Source of the DNA: Ignavibacteriales bacterium UBA1304
Lineage (GTDB): Bacteria; Bacteroidota; Ignavibacteria; Ignavibacteriales; Ignavibacteriaceae
Length of the DNA stretch: 64,000 bases
Assembly: GCA_002307295.1 (NCBI GenBank)
Contig: DBTY01000038.1
Span: forward strand, 108,640-172,639
Reading direction: 5' to 3'
Below, in pieces: positions 25,650 through 35,141 of this stretch (position 1 is its first letter; every line of letters begins with the position of its first letter). The notes beneath the pieces are model-generated. The model made no database searches, had not been told where the DNA came from, and worked only from the letters and a program-made list of their open reading frames with translations. Both the position numbers and the translations under genes were made by a program.

Positions 25650-25814
25650 ATGTTTGGATTTGTGAAGGCTGATAAATCAGAGAAAGAAAAAAGAAGTCTT
25701 GGCGGTGAAATTTTCCGTGAAAAGCAGAGAAATATGAGGATATTCTGGATAATATCCGGGACAGTAGTTTTTATCGTGTTTAATGTAATTTTATATCTTA
25801 TTTCAAAGTATTAA
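25650..25814 (+). CDS. 54-residue single-pass membrane protein
   Basis: ATG at 25650 with AGGA nine bases upstream, stop TAA at 25812-25814. The first half is charged and soluble (KADKSEKEKRSLGGEIFREKQR); the second half is one hydrophobic helix (FWIISGTVVFIVFNVILYLI) ending SKY. The composition is clearly protein-like with a positive-inside topology. Function unknown. It lies 66 bp before the miaB promoter. Confidence 0.65.
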   Translation: MFGFVKADKSEKEKRSLGGEIFREKQRNMRIFWIISGTVVFIVFNVILYLISKY

Positions 25815-25879
25815 CTCTTTTAGGACGCAGGGGTCTGTCGTATCTTCTTCCATGTTCACGAGTACCCGTTATTTATCAA

Positions 25880-25910
25880 TTGAAAAGGAATCTTTTTAAT
25901 CATATATTTG
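25880..25910 (+). promoter_or_regulatory. Promoter of the 21-kb miaB operon
   Basis: TTGAAA at 25880-25885, 17 bp, TATATTTG at 25903-25910, 20 bp before the miaB start. The spacing and box are the same as at prs and lrp. Confidence 0.6.
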
Positions 25911-25930
25911 AATTAAAATGATCGGGAAAT

Positions 25931-27280
25931 ATGAAGAATAACTGTGTGTATATAGAGACTTATGGCTGTCAGATGAATCTGGCGGATACCGAAATTGTGA
26001 TAGGGATTTTAAAAAGTAACGGATATGATATAACAGAAAAAGCTGAATGCGCTGATGTTATTCTACTAAATACCTGCAGCGTTAGAGAAAACGCCGAACA
26101 AAGAATATATGGCAGAATTGGAAACCTTAAAACATTAAAAGCGGATAAGCCGCATTTAATACTTGGCGTTCTTGGCTGTATGGCTGAAAGACTGCGGCAC
26201 GAACTTGTTGAAGATAAAAAAGTAGTGGATCTTGTAGTAGGACCAGACGAATATAGGAACCTCCCCAGTTATATCGACGTAGCTTTTGCAGGCGAAAAAG
26301 GAATTGGCGTAAAGCTTTCCAGAACAGAAACGTATGACGATATTATGCCTTACAGAGAAGACGGCTTGCAGGCTTTTATTTCCGTTATGCGCGGATGCGA
26401 TAAATTTTGCACATATTGCGTAGTTCCATTTACCCGCGGAAGGGAACGAAGCCGCGCATTAGACTCCATAATAAACGAGATTAAAGAGCTTTCCAATAGA
26501 GGGTTCAAAGAAATTACTTTGCTTGGGCAAAACGTTAATTCTTATCTTGATGGCGGAACCGATTTTGCAGACCTTTTATCTGCGGCGGCGATGGTCGATA
26601 GAACAATGAGAATCAGATTTTCTACTTCGCATCCTCAGGATATTTCCGATAAGCTATTATATACAATTGCATCTCATCCCAATCTTTGCAACTACATTCA
26701 TCTTCCGGTTCAATCCGGTTCTAATAGAATTTTGGAACTGATGAACAGAACTTATACGGTTGAACATTATCTGGGCTTGATAGATAAGGCTCGTAAAATA
26801 ATACCTAATGTCTCTTTCTCAACTGATATAATTTCCGGCTTCCCAACCGAAACCGAGGAAGAACACCAGATGACGCTTGAAATTATGAAAAAGGTTAGAT
26901 ACGACGGAGCTTACATGTTTAAGTATTCTCCGCGCGAAGGAACCAAAGCCTATAAAATGGACGACGATGTTGCCGAAGAAACTAAAACAAGAAGATTGCA
27001 GGAAATTATTGATCTTCAACAAACAATTTCGTTAGAAATTAACCAGTCGATGATTGGCAAAGAGGAAGTAATTTTAATTGAAGGGCGCAGCAAAAAGTCG
27101 AACGAGTTTTTTGCCGGCAGAGCCGATTCTAATAAATTTGTAATTGTTCCAGTGACGGAAGGCGTAAGCGAAGGCGACTACTTAAGAGTAAAAATAAACC
27201 GTGGAACGTCGGGCACTTTGTTTGCTGATTTTATTGAAAAAGTAAATCCGCGCAGCGATAATTTAGCGCTGACGGCTTAA
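25931..27280 (+). CDS. miaB: tRNA-2-methylthio-N6-dimethylallyladenosine synthase
   Basis: A radical SAM methylthiotransferase acting on i6A37 in tRNA. The 449 residues comprise an N-terminal UPF0004 domain with three cluster cysteines (YGCQMN, LLNTCSVRENAEQ, LGCMAER), a radical SAM core with Cys156/160/163 in GCDKFCTYC, and a C-terminal TRAM domain. NTCSVRENAEQ is diagnostic for MiaB rather than RimO, whose gene lies 10 kb downstream in the same run. Confidence 0.97.
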   Translation: MKNNCVYIETYGCQMNLADTEIVIGILKSNGYDITEKAECADVILLNTCSVRENAEQRIYGRIGNLKTLKADKPHLILGVLGCMAERLRHELVEDKKVVDLVVGPDEYRNLPSYIDVAFAGEKGIGVKLSRTETYDDIMPYREDGLQAFISVMRGCDKFCTYCVVPFTRGRERSRALDSIINEIKELSNRGFKEITLLGQNVNSYLDGGTDFADLLSAAAMVDRTMRIRFSTSHPQDISDKLLYTIASHPNLCNYIHLPVQSGSNRILELMNRTYTVEHYLGLIDKARKIIPNVSFSTDIISGFPTETEEEHQMTLEIMKKVRYDGAYMFKYSPREGTKAYKMDDDVAEETKTRRLQEIIDLQQTISLEINQSMIGKEEVILIEGRSKKSNEFFAGRADSNKFVIVPVTEGVSEGDYLRVKINRGTSGTLFADFIEKVNPRSDNLALTA

Positions 27281-27306
27281 ACATATAATAAAATAATTTT
27301 AATAGT

Positions 27307-27975
27307 ATGAAGCTTAGCTTCTTAAATATTGCCGTAACCGTTGTTTTTATTTCCTGCGTTGCATTTCCGCAGGAAAGAGAAGTTGAAAACTGTCTGAAAA
27401 AAATTGAACAGGGGAAGTCTGACAGCGCAAAAATAGTCCTGAAAGGTCTGCTTAAAAAATATCCCGATTCTCCTTCTGCGCTTTTTTTAGACGGGGTATT
27501 AACCACAGATGGTAAAGACGCTTTAACAAAGTATTTATTGCTTGTGGATAAATATCCGGACTCAAAGTATGCAGACGCCGCTTTATTCCGCATTTATTCT
27601 TATTATTATGCGTTGGGGCTGTACTCAAATGCAGATAGATATCTTCAAAAACTAAAAACTTCATATCCGGAATCCCGTTATATAAAAACTGCCGATCCGA
27701 ATTTTCAAAATAAATCAGATATTCCTTCAAAAAATATTTTTACGCATACAATTCAGGCCGGAGCGTTTATAGATAAAGATAACGCTATAAGCCTTTGCGC
27801 AGAGCTTGACGAACTCGGTTACGAAACAAATATGAAAGAAAGGTCGTTAGGCGGAACGTCGCTTTATGTAATTTACGTCGGTAAGTTCCAGAGCGAAGCC
27901 GAAGCTGAAGAAGTTCTTGCGAAGATAAATAAAGACTATAAGCTCGAAGGGCGTGTTGTGGCTCTTAAAAATTAA
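27307..27975 (+). CDS. SPOR-domain protein with TPR-like repeats
   Basis: An exported 222-residue protein with a signal peptide of about 22 residues. The middle has helical TPR/YbgF-like units (LKGLLKKYPDSPSALF, then LLVDKYPDSKYADAALFRIYSYY), and the C-terminus (about 148-222) is a SPOR domain (TIQAGAFIDKDNAISLCAELDELGYET, with VYVGKF-like VIYVGKFQSEAEAEEVL). SPOR domains bind denuded septal peptidoglycan, so a cell-division or wall role is likely. Confidence 0.85.
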   Translation: MKLSFLNIAVTVVFISCVAFPQEREVENCLKKIEQGKSDSAKIVLKGLLKKYPDSPSALFLDGVLTTDGKDALTKYLLLVDKYPDSKYADAALFRIYSYYYALGLYSNADRYLQKLKTSYPESRYIKTADPNFQNKSDIPSKNIFTHTIQAGAFIDKDNAISLCAELDELGYETNMKERSLGGTSLYVIYVGKFQSEAEAEEVLAKINKDYKLEGRVVALKN

Positions 27976-27994
27976 TCTCTGAGAAAAAAAACAG

Positions 27995-28753
27995 ATGGAA
28001 ATAGTTTTTGCAGGCACAGGTTCCGGAAAAGTAAATCTGAAACGTTCTCACTCGTCAATTATGATTAAATACGGAAAGACGAGGCTTTTAGTAGACGCGG
28101 GGGACGGGGTTTCGCGCGCGTTAATCAAATCTAAAATTAAACCTGTTCAGCTTGACGCTATTTTTATTACGCACGCTCATTCGGACCATTTTAACGGGCT
28201 GCCGACGCTTATTACACAAATGAAAATGGCTAAACGGAAAAAGCCGCTTAGTATATTGCTAAATGAAACTCTTGTAAAAGCGTTAGAACTTTTCTTAAAA
28301 CAAAGTTACATCTTTCAGGAAAAATTAGATTTTGAAATTAAGATTGTTCCTCTTAAAAATAATGAAAAATATTCAGTAAGCTCTTCATTTGAATTTATCA
28401 CAAAACAAAATTCGCATCTTAATAAATACTCTGAATTTGCAAAAGCCGGAGACCTGAGTTTATCTTCAAACAGCGTTTTATTTTTTATTGAAGACAAAAA
28501 AGTTTTTTACACAGGCGACCTGGGCGGAAAAGACGATCTGTATTTATTTAAGGATGAAAAAATAGACTATCTAATATGCGAAACTACTCATATCATGCAG
28601 GATGATATTTTTGAATATCTTAGTTTTGCAAAACCAAAGGCTGTATATATGACGCATATTGACGATAAATTGATAAAAGACGGATGTTTTACAAAACTTG
28701 CAGAAAAAGAAAATGTTTTTTTTGCCTCAGATAAAATGAAATTAATAATATAG
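27995..28753 (+). CDS. Metallo-beta-lactamase-fold hydrolase, RNase Z-like
   Basis: A 252-residue MBL protein with the zinc motif THAHSDH (His60, His62, Asp64, His65), TGDLGG with the bridging Asp, and a late His in MTHID. It lacks the long RNase Z exosite, so the tRNA 3'-end nuclease role is only one option; a phosphodiesterase of the PhnP kind is possible. It is 19 bp after the SPOR gene. Confidence 0.85.
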   Translation: MEIVFAGTGSGKVNLKRSHSSIMIKYGKTRLLVDAGDGVSRALIKSKIKPVQLDAIFITHAHSDHFNGLPTLITQMKMAKRKKPLSILLNETLVKALELFLKQSYIFQEKLDFEIKIVPLKNNEKYSVSSSFEFITKQNSHLNKYSEFAKAGDLSLSSNSVLFFIEDKKVFYTGDLGGKDDLYLFKDEKIDYLICETTHIMQDDIFEYLSFAKPKAVYMTHIDDKLIKDGCFTKLAEKENVFFASDKMKLII

Positions 28754-28807
28754 ATTATATTTGAGCGGTTTTTTAGTTAAATTTGAGTTTATATATTTAT
28801 AATTCTG

Positions 28808-29917
28808 ATGACAATAGAAGAGTTTCAAAATAAGTTTGGCATAATTGGCAAGTCCAAAGAGATTAAAGATCTGATAGATATAATGATGCAGGTGGCCATG
28901 TCAGATATTTCCGTGTTATTGTTTGGCGAAAGCGGAACAGGCAAGGATGTTTTTGCGCGGGCAATACATGGTTTTAGCTCCCGGTCAGAAAAACAATTAG
29001 TAAGCGTAAACTGCGGCGCAATACCGGAAGGGATACTTGAAAGCGAATTGTTTGGACATAAAAAAGGTTCGTTTACAGGCGCTACAGAAACAAGAAAAGG
29101 CTATTTTGAAATTGCTGACGGCGGAACGCTATTTTTAGATGAAATTGCCGAAATGCCATTAACTACTCAGGTTAAATTATTGCGGGTGCTTGAAACTAAA
29201 GAGTTTATGAAAGTGGGCGCCGAAACTGTTACTCATATTGATACCCGTATTATTGCCGCTACAAATAAAAATCTCGAATCTGAAGTCGATAAAAAACATT
29301 TCAGAGCAGACCTTTATTTCCGTCTTAAAGCCGTATCGCTAAATATTCCTCCGTTAAGAAAAAGGAAGGAAGATATTGTTGAATTGGCAAACCATTTCAT
29401 TCAGCTCTACAGCGAAAGGAATAACATAGCAAAACCAGTTATTACGCCCGAAGCCGAATTATTGTTGCAAACTTATCCATGGCCTGGCAATATAAGAGAA
29501 TTGAAAAACGCCATTGAAACCGCAATAGCTCTTAATAAAGACGGAATACTAAACGAAAGTTCGTTTGAGTTTATGACAAAAGGAGAAGCGGAAGATAATT
29601 ATATGCGGAATCTGCCGGTATTTGTAAAAAAAACCACCGAAGAAGTTGATAGAGAGATGATTTTGCGCGCGTTAATAGAGATAAAAAAAGATTTAATAGA
29701 ATTAAAAGAGCTTGTTTATAATAACAATAACAATGGAAAAGACGAAAAAAATATAGACGTAAACATAGACGACATAGCGCCAATAAGCGAGGTGGAAAAA
29801 GAAGCGATTAAAAAAGCTCTAAGATATACAAAAGATAATAAAAAACAGGCCGCCCGTTTGCTAAAAATGAACGAAAGAACGCTGTATCGTAAACTAAAAG
29901 AGTATGAAATTGGATGA
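28808..29917 (+). CDS. Sigma-54-dependent activator without an N-terminal sensor domain
   Basis: A 369-residue AAA+ enhancer-binding protein. The AAA+ domain starts almost at the N-terminus: Walker A GESGTGKD from residue 40, GSFTGA in place of the usual GAFTGA loop, and Walker B GGTLFLDEI. A Fis-type helix-turn-helix forms the C-terminus (NKKQAARLLKMNERTLYRKLKEY). No receiver, GAF or PAS domain is present, so activity is probably set by a partner or by expression. It overlaps the lptE-like gene by four bases. Confidence 0.93.
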   Translation: MTIEEFQNKFGIIGKSKEIKDLIDIMMQVAMSDISVLLFGESGTGKDVFARAIHGFSSRSEKQLVSVNCGAIPEGILESELFGHKKGSFTGATETRKGYFEIADGGTLFLDEIAEMPLTTQVKLLRVLETKEFMKVGAETVTHIDTRIIAATNKNLESEVDKKHFRADLYFRLKAVSLNIPPLRKRKEDIVELANHFIQLYSERNNIAKPVITPEAELLLQTYPWPGNIRELKNAIETAIALNKDGILNESSFEFMTKGEAEDNYMRNLPVFVKKTTEEVDREMILRALIEIKKDLIELKELVYNNNNNGKDEKNIDVNIDDIAPISEVEKEAIKKALRYTKDNKKQAARLLKMNERTLYRKLKEYEIG

Positions 29918-30414
29918 AAAATGAAAGCGTAAAATACTTGTTTATCTTGCTAATCTTAGTTAATTTAGCAGGGTGTTGTTCTTATTCATTTACAGGCGCG
30001 TCGGTTCCGGAACATCTAAAGACGATTGCGATACCTATAGCGGATGATAGAAGCGGATCTGCGGAGCCGATGAATCAGCTGCTAACGAATAAACTTATAA
30101 AAAAGTTTACTGACGACAACACGCTTAGGATTACAGATAAAAGCTCGGCAAATTCTGTATTGGAATGCACAATAATTTCGTATAATGACGCTCCGTCGGT
30201 TGTTACTGGCGGCGAAAATGTAACGAAGAGAAAAATTTCAATTACTGTGCGGGTTGTGTATAGAGATTTAGTTAAAAGAAAAACGATATTTGAAAAGAAT
30301 TTTTCCGATTCTGGCGATTACGCCACATCGGGAGATACAAAGGCAACTGGTATCGGGACTGCATTGGATAATATAAGTGAAAATATCCTGCTTGATACAG
30401 TGTCTGGATGGTAA
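29914..30414 (+). CDS. lptE: LptE-family LPS-assembly lipoprotein
   Basis: The probable lipoprotein plug of the LptD outer-membrane translocon. The 166 residues start with a lipoprotein signal (lipobox LAGC, Cys21) and the family opening CSYSFTGASVPEHLKTIAIP. A conserved SVLECTIISYNDAP and a KRKISITVRV strand follow. No lptD is in the window. The overlap with the sigma-54 activator suggests that activator matters for envelope genes. Confidence 0.87.
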   Translation: MKNESVKYLFILLILVNLAGCCSYSFTGASVPEHLKTIAIPIADDRSGSAEPMNQLLTNKLIKKFTDDNTLRITDKSSANSVLECTIISYNDAPSVVTGGENVTKRKISITVRVVYRDLVKRKTIFEKNFSDSGDYATSGDTKATGIGTALDNISENILLDTVSGW

Positions 30415-30438
30415 AAAAAATAAAAGGATCAAAATAAA

Positions 30439-31890
30439 ATGGATGAGATAGTTCTTATCGCATACTTCATTTCCCTCTTTATACTGTTTGTGTTCGGGTT
30501 ACATGGTTTTACTATGTTGTTTTACTATAGAAAAACCAAAGACGTAAAAAATGTGCCTCTTAATCCTCTAAAAGAAGAAGGTAATGTAACAATTCAGCTT
30601 CCCCTTTATAACGAATTATATGTTGTCGAAAGACTAATCGATTACGTTTGCGCAATCGATTACCCAAAAGATAAATTAGAAATACAAGTGCTTGACGATT
30701 CTACAGACGAAACCTCGCAGATTGCGGCAAAAAAAATTGATGAAAAGAAAAAAGAAGGTTTTGATATAGTTCATATCAGAAGAGGCACAAGAGAAGGTTT
30801 TAAAGCCGGCGCTCTTAAAGCAGGTTTGGCAATTGCAAAAGGCGAATATGTTGCAATTTTTGACGCCGATTTTGCTCCTAAAAAAGATTTTCTTAAAAAG
30901 ACTCTTCCTTTCTTTGGCGACACTAAAGTTGGAATGGTTCAAACAAGATGGGAACATCTGAACGGCGATTACTCGCTTTTAACTAAAGCTCAGGCTCTTG
31001 CTTTAGACGGTCACTTTGTTATTGAACAAAATGTGCGTAACAAAGCCGGGTTCTTTATTCAGTTTAACGGCACTGGCGGCATCTGGAGAAAAAGCTGCAT
31101 AGTAGACGCAGGCAACTGGCATGCGGATACTTTAACTGAAGATATGGACTTGAGCTACAGAGCTCAGCTTAACGGATGGAGATTCGTTTTCTTAAAAGAA
31201 GAAACTTCTCCTGCAGAGCTTCCTTCAGAAATTAACGCTTTAAAATCGCAGCAGTTCAGATGGACTAAAGGCGCAATTGAAACTTCTAAAAAAATTCTTC
31301 CTCTCGTATGGAAGTCAAAGGTTCCGTTCAGAGTAAAGATGCAGGCTACTTATCATCTTACATGCAACTTAGCGTATCCGTTTATTTTGTTAGCCGCAAT
31401 TCTTAGCGTCCCATTGGTATTTATTAAAAACAGCGGACCGCACGAACTTTACTTTGCCGTATCTTCGGTATTTATTTTAGCTTTTATAAGCACGTTCCTT
31501 TTTTATCTCTACGCTCAAAAAGATATAAGAACAGACTGGAGAAAGAAGATAGTTTTATATCCTCTTTTTATGGCTGGAAGCATGGGCTTTGCAGTTAATA
31601 ACTCAAGAGCGGTTATTGAAGGCTTATTGAATAGAAAAAGCGAGTTTGTCAGAACTCCTAAGTTTAAAGTAGTAGATAATAAAGATTCATGGAGTAATAA
31701 AAAATACGTCAATAGAAAAATTGAATTATCTGTAATAGTCGAATTGATTATGGCTGTTTACTGCTTTGTCGGCGTAGTAGCTTCAATTTATTTTCTTGAA
31801 CTGGCTTCTTTGCCATTTCAGTTATTGTTTTGCGTAGGCTTTTCAATCGTATCTATATCTTCGTTAAAACAAGCTTATTCAAAAAAATAG
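30439..31890 (+). CDS. Processive family-2 glycosyltransferase (QxxRW type)
   Basis: A membrane-bound GT2 enzyme of 483 residues. After an N-terminal helix, the catalytic domain has LDDSTDET, DADFAPK, TEDMDLSYRAQ and QQFRWTKGA, the D,D,D,QxxRW set of cellulose-synthase-like transferases. Several C-terminal helices probably form the export channel. The product is unknown: a beta-glucan- or glucomannan-like polymer or a glycolipid is possible. It lies between lptE and a TPR gene. Confidence 0.9.
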   Translation: MDEIVLIAYFISLFILFVFGLHGFTMLFYYRKTKDVKNVPLNPLKEEGNVTIQLPLYNELYVVERLIDYVCAIDYPKDKLEIQVLDDSTDETSQIAAKKIDEKKKEGFDIVHIRRGTREGFKAGALKAGLAIAKGEYVAIFDADFAPKKDFLKKTLPFFGDTKVGMVQTRWEHLNGDYSLLTKAQALALDGHFVIEQNVRNKAGFFIQFNGTGGIWRKSCIVDAGNWHADTLTEDMDLSYRAQLNGWRFVFLKEETSPAELPSEINALKSQQFRWTKGAIETSKKILPLVWKSKVPFRVKMQATYHLTCNLAYPFILLAAILSVPLVFIKNSGPHELYFAVSSVFILAFISTFLFYLYAQKDIRTDWRKKIVLYPLFMAGSMGFAVNNSRAVIEGLLNRKSEFVRTPKFKVVDNKDSWSNKKYVNRKIELSVIVELIMAVYCFVGVVASIYFLELASLPFQLLFCVGFSIVSISSLKQAYSKK

Positions 31891-31901
31891 AGAATATTTA
31901 G

Positions 31902-32639
31902 TTGAACAAATCATCAACAGATATTTTAAATGAAAAGGTTGAATTAATCTATGAGTACGATAATAAATCTCCGCTATTTGTACATACTGCAAATAACGAG
32001 ATTGAACGAAACAACTTAAATAGAGCTATAGAAATATTAAATCATGGTATTGAGCTTTACCCGGGCTATGCGGCAGCATATATTACCCTGGGTAAAGCTT
32101 TTTTATTAAAAGGAGAGTATGACGCTGCAGAAAAATTTCTGCAGGAAGGCAGTATGCTGCTCCACTCGCCTAAGACCTATGATTTTTATAAAAAGGAAAT
32201 GGAAACAATAAAAAAACAGCGTTTCCCATTCCAGAATACAGGCGCGCAAAGTTTTCTAAATGACGATGCAGCTTACGACTCTCCAGAAGAGGAGAATATT
32301 GAAGAAGAGTTTAAGCTGGCAGACTGGAAAATAAAACCGTTTGACGGCGATACTAAAACCGATATTGACGACAGGCTTGAAGAAGTAGCGAAAAATTTAT
32401 CAAACGCAAAAATGCCCAGCCCTTCTGAAAAAGAAGTAAAGGGGCATACAGAAGAGAAAAAAGTAAAAGAAAAAATCATCCCTTCAGAAACGCTCGCTAA
32501 AATCTATATTTCGCAGGGGGAATACAAAGAAGCTATAGAGATATATAAAAGTCTGATTGCCGTAGAACCGGCAAAAAAAGATTATTATGCTTCTAAGATT
32601 AAAGAAATAAACGAACAGATAGACCCAGGTAATTTCTAA
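31902..32639 (+). CDS. Tetratricopeptide-repeat protein
   Basis: A 245-residue protein starting at TTG 31902. TPR units at the N-terminus (NLNRAIEILNHGIELYPGYAAAYITLGKAFLLKGEYDAAEKFL) and C-terminus (ETLAKIYISQGEYKEAIEIYKSLIAVEP) flank a charged, probably disordered middle (about 110-200). There is no signal peptide, so it is cytoplasmic, perhaps an adaptor for the adjacent membrane glycosyltransferase. Confidence 0.8.
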   Translation: MNKSSTDILNEKVELIYEYDNKSPLFVHTANNEIERNNLNRAIEILNHGIELYPGYAAAYITLGKAFLLKGEYDAAEKFLQEGSMLLHSPKTYDFYKKEMETIKKQRFPFQNTGAQSFLNDDAAYDSPEEENIEEEFKLADWKIKPFDGDTKTDIDDRLEEVAKNLSNAKMPSPSEKEVKGHTEEKKVKEKIIPSETLAKIYISQGEYKEAIEIYKSLIAVEPAKKDYYASKIKEINEQIDPGNF

Positions 32640-32644
32640 CTTAA

Positions 32645-33256
32645 ATGAATTTTGACCCGGAATCCCAAAAACTCACTCCCGATTTTTTTCAGGATAATGT
32701 GATTAAAGTAGCAAAATCTTTGCTGGGTAAAATTTTTGTCAAGCGGGATGAAAATACTTTGCTTGCCGGGAAAATTGTTGAAGTTGAAGCTTATGACGGA
32801 GTAGATGACGAAGCATGTCACTGCTATAGAGGGATGACCGAGCGGAATAAAGTAATGTTTATGCCGGGAGGCAGGCTTTACGTTTATTTTACCTATGGCG
32901 CGCATTTTTGCTGCAACGTAGTTACAGGCAAAGAAGGGTTCGGCGCCGCGGTTTTACTAAGAGGTATTGAACCGGTAGAGGGCTCTGATATAATGGCTTA
33001 TAACCGTTATGGCGTTAAAGATATTGATAAAAAGAAGACGATCAATTTAACAAACGGTCCGGGTAAAATTTGCCGCGCATTTGGCATTGATAGAGCGCAT
33101 AACGGCATTGACTTAACCGGGAATAAAATCTATATTCTTAATTCTGCTTTGGCGGAAGAAAAAGATATTTTGGTATCTGAAAGGATAGGGATCAAAAAAT
33201 CTGTAGAACTGCCCTGGCGGTTTTATTTAAATAATAACTTTGTTTCAAAAAAATGA
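32645..33256 (+). CDS. mpg: DNA-3-methyladenine glycosylase (AAG/MPG family)
   Basis: Base-excision repair enzyme removing alkylated purines. The 203 residues carry the MPG core: AKSLLGK near the N-terminus, VEVEAYDGVDDEACHCYRG with the catalytic Glu, MFMPGGRLYVYFTYGAHFCCNVVT, and LTNGPGKICRAFGID. It sits inside an envelope operon and its stop overlaps the GT9 start by four bases. Confidence 0.95.
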   Translation: MNFDPESQKLTPDFFQDNVIKVAKSLLGKIFVKRDENTLLAGKIVEVEAYDGVDDEACHCYRGMTERNKVMFMPGGRLYVYFTYGAHFCCNVVTGKEGFGAAVLLRGIEPVEGSDIMAYNRYGVKDIDKKKTINLTNGPGKICRAFGIDRAHNGIDLTGNKIYILNSALAEEKDILVSERIGIKKSVELPWRFYLNNNFVSKK

Positions 33257-34308
33257 TAACTCCAGAAAATGTGCTGATTGTAAGAACTGACAGGATAGGC
33301 GACGTAGTATTAACGCTCCCTATGGCTAAAGTTTTAAAAGAAAAATACCCCTCGTGTAAAATCTCTTTTTTGTTGAGGGAATATACTGCTCCGCTTGCGG
33401 AAAACAATAGATATGTAGACGATGTTATTTCATCAAATAAAAAAAACGGAATTTTCTTTTTATTTGAGAATTACAAAACTCTTAAAAATAAAAAATACGA
33501 CGTGTGTTTTATTGTGTCTCCGTCATTTAGCATAGCTTTACTTTTTTTGCTTTTAGGAATAAAAACCCGCGTTGGAACAGGGTATCGCTGGTACTCGTTT
33601 TTGTTTAATAAAAAAGTTTATGTTCACCGGAAATATGGCGAAAAAAACGAACTGGAGTATAATTTAGACCTGCTTAAGCAGTGGGGAATAAAAGATACGG
33701 TTGAAAAGTCTCCTTCTTCGTTTGGAATACAGCCGGATAGCGACGCGTTGCAAAAAGTAAAAGAGGTTTTGCGCTCGGAAGGAATTAATCTTACGCGCCC
33801 TTTGATTATTGCGCATCCTGGAAGCGGCGGCAGCGCTATTGATCTTCCAGTGGATAAGTTCAGGGAATTAATTGCTTTAGTAGCTAAAGAGCTAAACGCC
33901 GACGTTATCTTAACCGGTTCAAAAGGCGAAATAGAATTATGCGCCAGCGTTGTGGGAACTTCGGACGCTAAAAACTTTGCCGGTAAATTTGAACTGAAAG
34001 AGCTGATAGCTCTTATAAGTTTATGCGGTTTGTTTATTGCAAATTCCACAGGCCCGCTGCATATAGCGGCAGCTTTAGGAAAGCATGTAATTGGGTTTTA
34101 TCCAAAAATTCTTGCGGCTTCTCAAAACAGATGGGGGCCGTATACCGATAAAAAAAATATTTTTATTCCAGTTGTAGAATGTCAAAACTGCACCAGAAAA
34201 CAATGCGAAGAGACAAACTGCATGGAAAGCATTGATGTTTTAAATGTCTTTATTAGTATCGGAAAAATTTATAACTTACTTGTAAAAATCGGAGAAAATA
34301 ATGTTTAA
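33253..34308 (+). CDS. Family-9 glycosyltransferase (heptosyltransferase-like)
   Basis: A 351-residue GT-B fold enzyme like WaaC/WaaF. It opens VLIVRTDRIGDVVLTLPM and has the nucleotide-sugar region IAHPGSGGSAIDLP and NSTGPLHIAAALGKHVIGFYP. The C-terminus carries a cysteine set (CQNCTRKQCEETNC), typical of some heptosyltransferases. It probably extends the lipopolysaccharide core. It overlaps the genes on both sides. Confidence 0.9.
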   Translation: MITPENVLIVRTDRIGDVVLTLPMAKVLKEKYPSCKISFLLREYTAPLAENNRYVDDVISSNKKNGIFFLFENYKTLKNKKYDVCFIVSPSFSIALLFLLLGIKTRVGTGYRWYSFLFNKKVYVHRKYGEKNELEYNLDLLKQWGIKDTVEKSPSSFGIQPDSDALQKVKEVLRSEGINLTRPLIIAHPGSGGSAIDLPVDKFRELIALVAKELNADVILTGSKGEIELCASVVGTSDAKNFAGKFELKELIALISLCGLFIANSTGPLHIAAALGKHVIGFYPKILAASQNRWGPYTDKKNIFIPVVECQNCTRKQCEETNCMESIDVLNVFISIGKIYNLLVKIGENNV

Positions 34309-35086
34309 GCGCTTATCCTCTGTATTATTAGTCATTTTAGTAATATTAATTTCTTCAACGGCATACAGCGGCGACGAATTTAGAAAATTAGATAATAAAG
34401 CTTTTAAAGCGGGCGAAAGACTTACTTTTGACGTTAAGTACGGATTTGTTACTGCCGGAGTTGCAGTGATGAGCATACCGAGAATTAAAAAAATGTCTAA
34501 CAGAGATTCGTACAATATTGTTTTTGAAGTAAACTCAGTTCCAAATTTTGACTGGGTATATAAGGTAAGAGACAGGTATGAAACTTATATGGACGTTCAG
34601 GGTTTGTTTCCTTGGAGATTTGAACAGCATGTAAGAGAAGGGAAATACACGCGTGATTTTTCAGCTTTTTTTGACCAGAGACGCCATAAGGCAAAAACAA
34701 GCGACGGCGAATATAATGTGCCAAAATATGTTAACGATATTGTTTCGGCATTCTATATAACTCGCACTTTCGATTATTCAAAAATGAAACGCGGCGAAAA
34801 AATACATCTGCAGAATTTCTTTAAGGATAAAGTCTACGATCTTGACGTAGAATATCACGGTAAAGAAACAATAAAAGTTGGAGCCGGAACGTTCGATTGT
34901 ATAATAATAGAACCTCTTGTTTTAGAGGGCGGGTTATTTAAGAGCGAAGGGAATATTCTTATCTGGCTTACAAACGATAATCTGAAAATACCAATTAAAG
35001 TAAAAACAAAAGTTGTAGTCGGCGCAATTGACGCAGAATTAACAAAGTACGAAGGATTAAACGGTCCAATAAGAGCTAAAAAATAA
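34301..35086 (+). CDS. DUF3108-domain exported protein
   Basis: A 261-residue protein with a signal peptide of about 23 residues. The family pattern includes FKAGERLTFDVKYGFVTAGVAVMSI, then YETYMDVQGLFPWRFEQHVREGKY, and IIEPLVLEGGLFKSEGNILIWLTND. DUF3108 proteins are periplasmic or outer-membrane-associated beta proteins of unknown role. The start overlaps the GT9 gene by eight bases. Confidence 0.85.
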   Translation: MFKRLSSVLLVILVILISSTAYSGDEFRKLDNKAFKAGERLTFDVKYGFVTAGVAVMSIPRIKKMSNRDSYNIVFEVNSVPNFDWVYKVRDRYETYMDVQGLFPWRFEQHVREGKYTRDFSAFFDQRRHKAKTSDGEYNVPKYVNDIVSAFYITRTFDYSKMKRGEKIHLQNFFKDKVYDLDVEYHGKETIKVGAGTFDCIIIEPLVLEGGLFKSEGNILIWLTNDNLKIPIKVKTKVVVGAIDAELTKYEGLNGPIRAKK

Positions 35087-35141
35087 TTATAGCTCTCCTG
35101 ATTTTTTATATAAATAATAACAGCAAAGATATATTCGGTTT

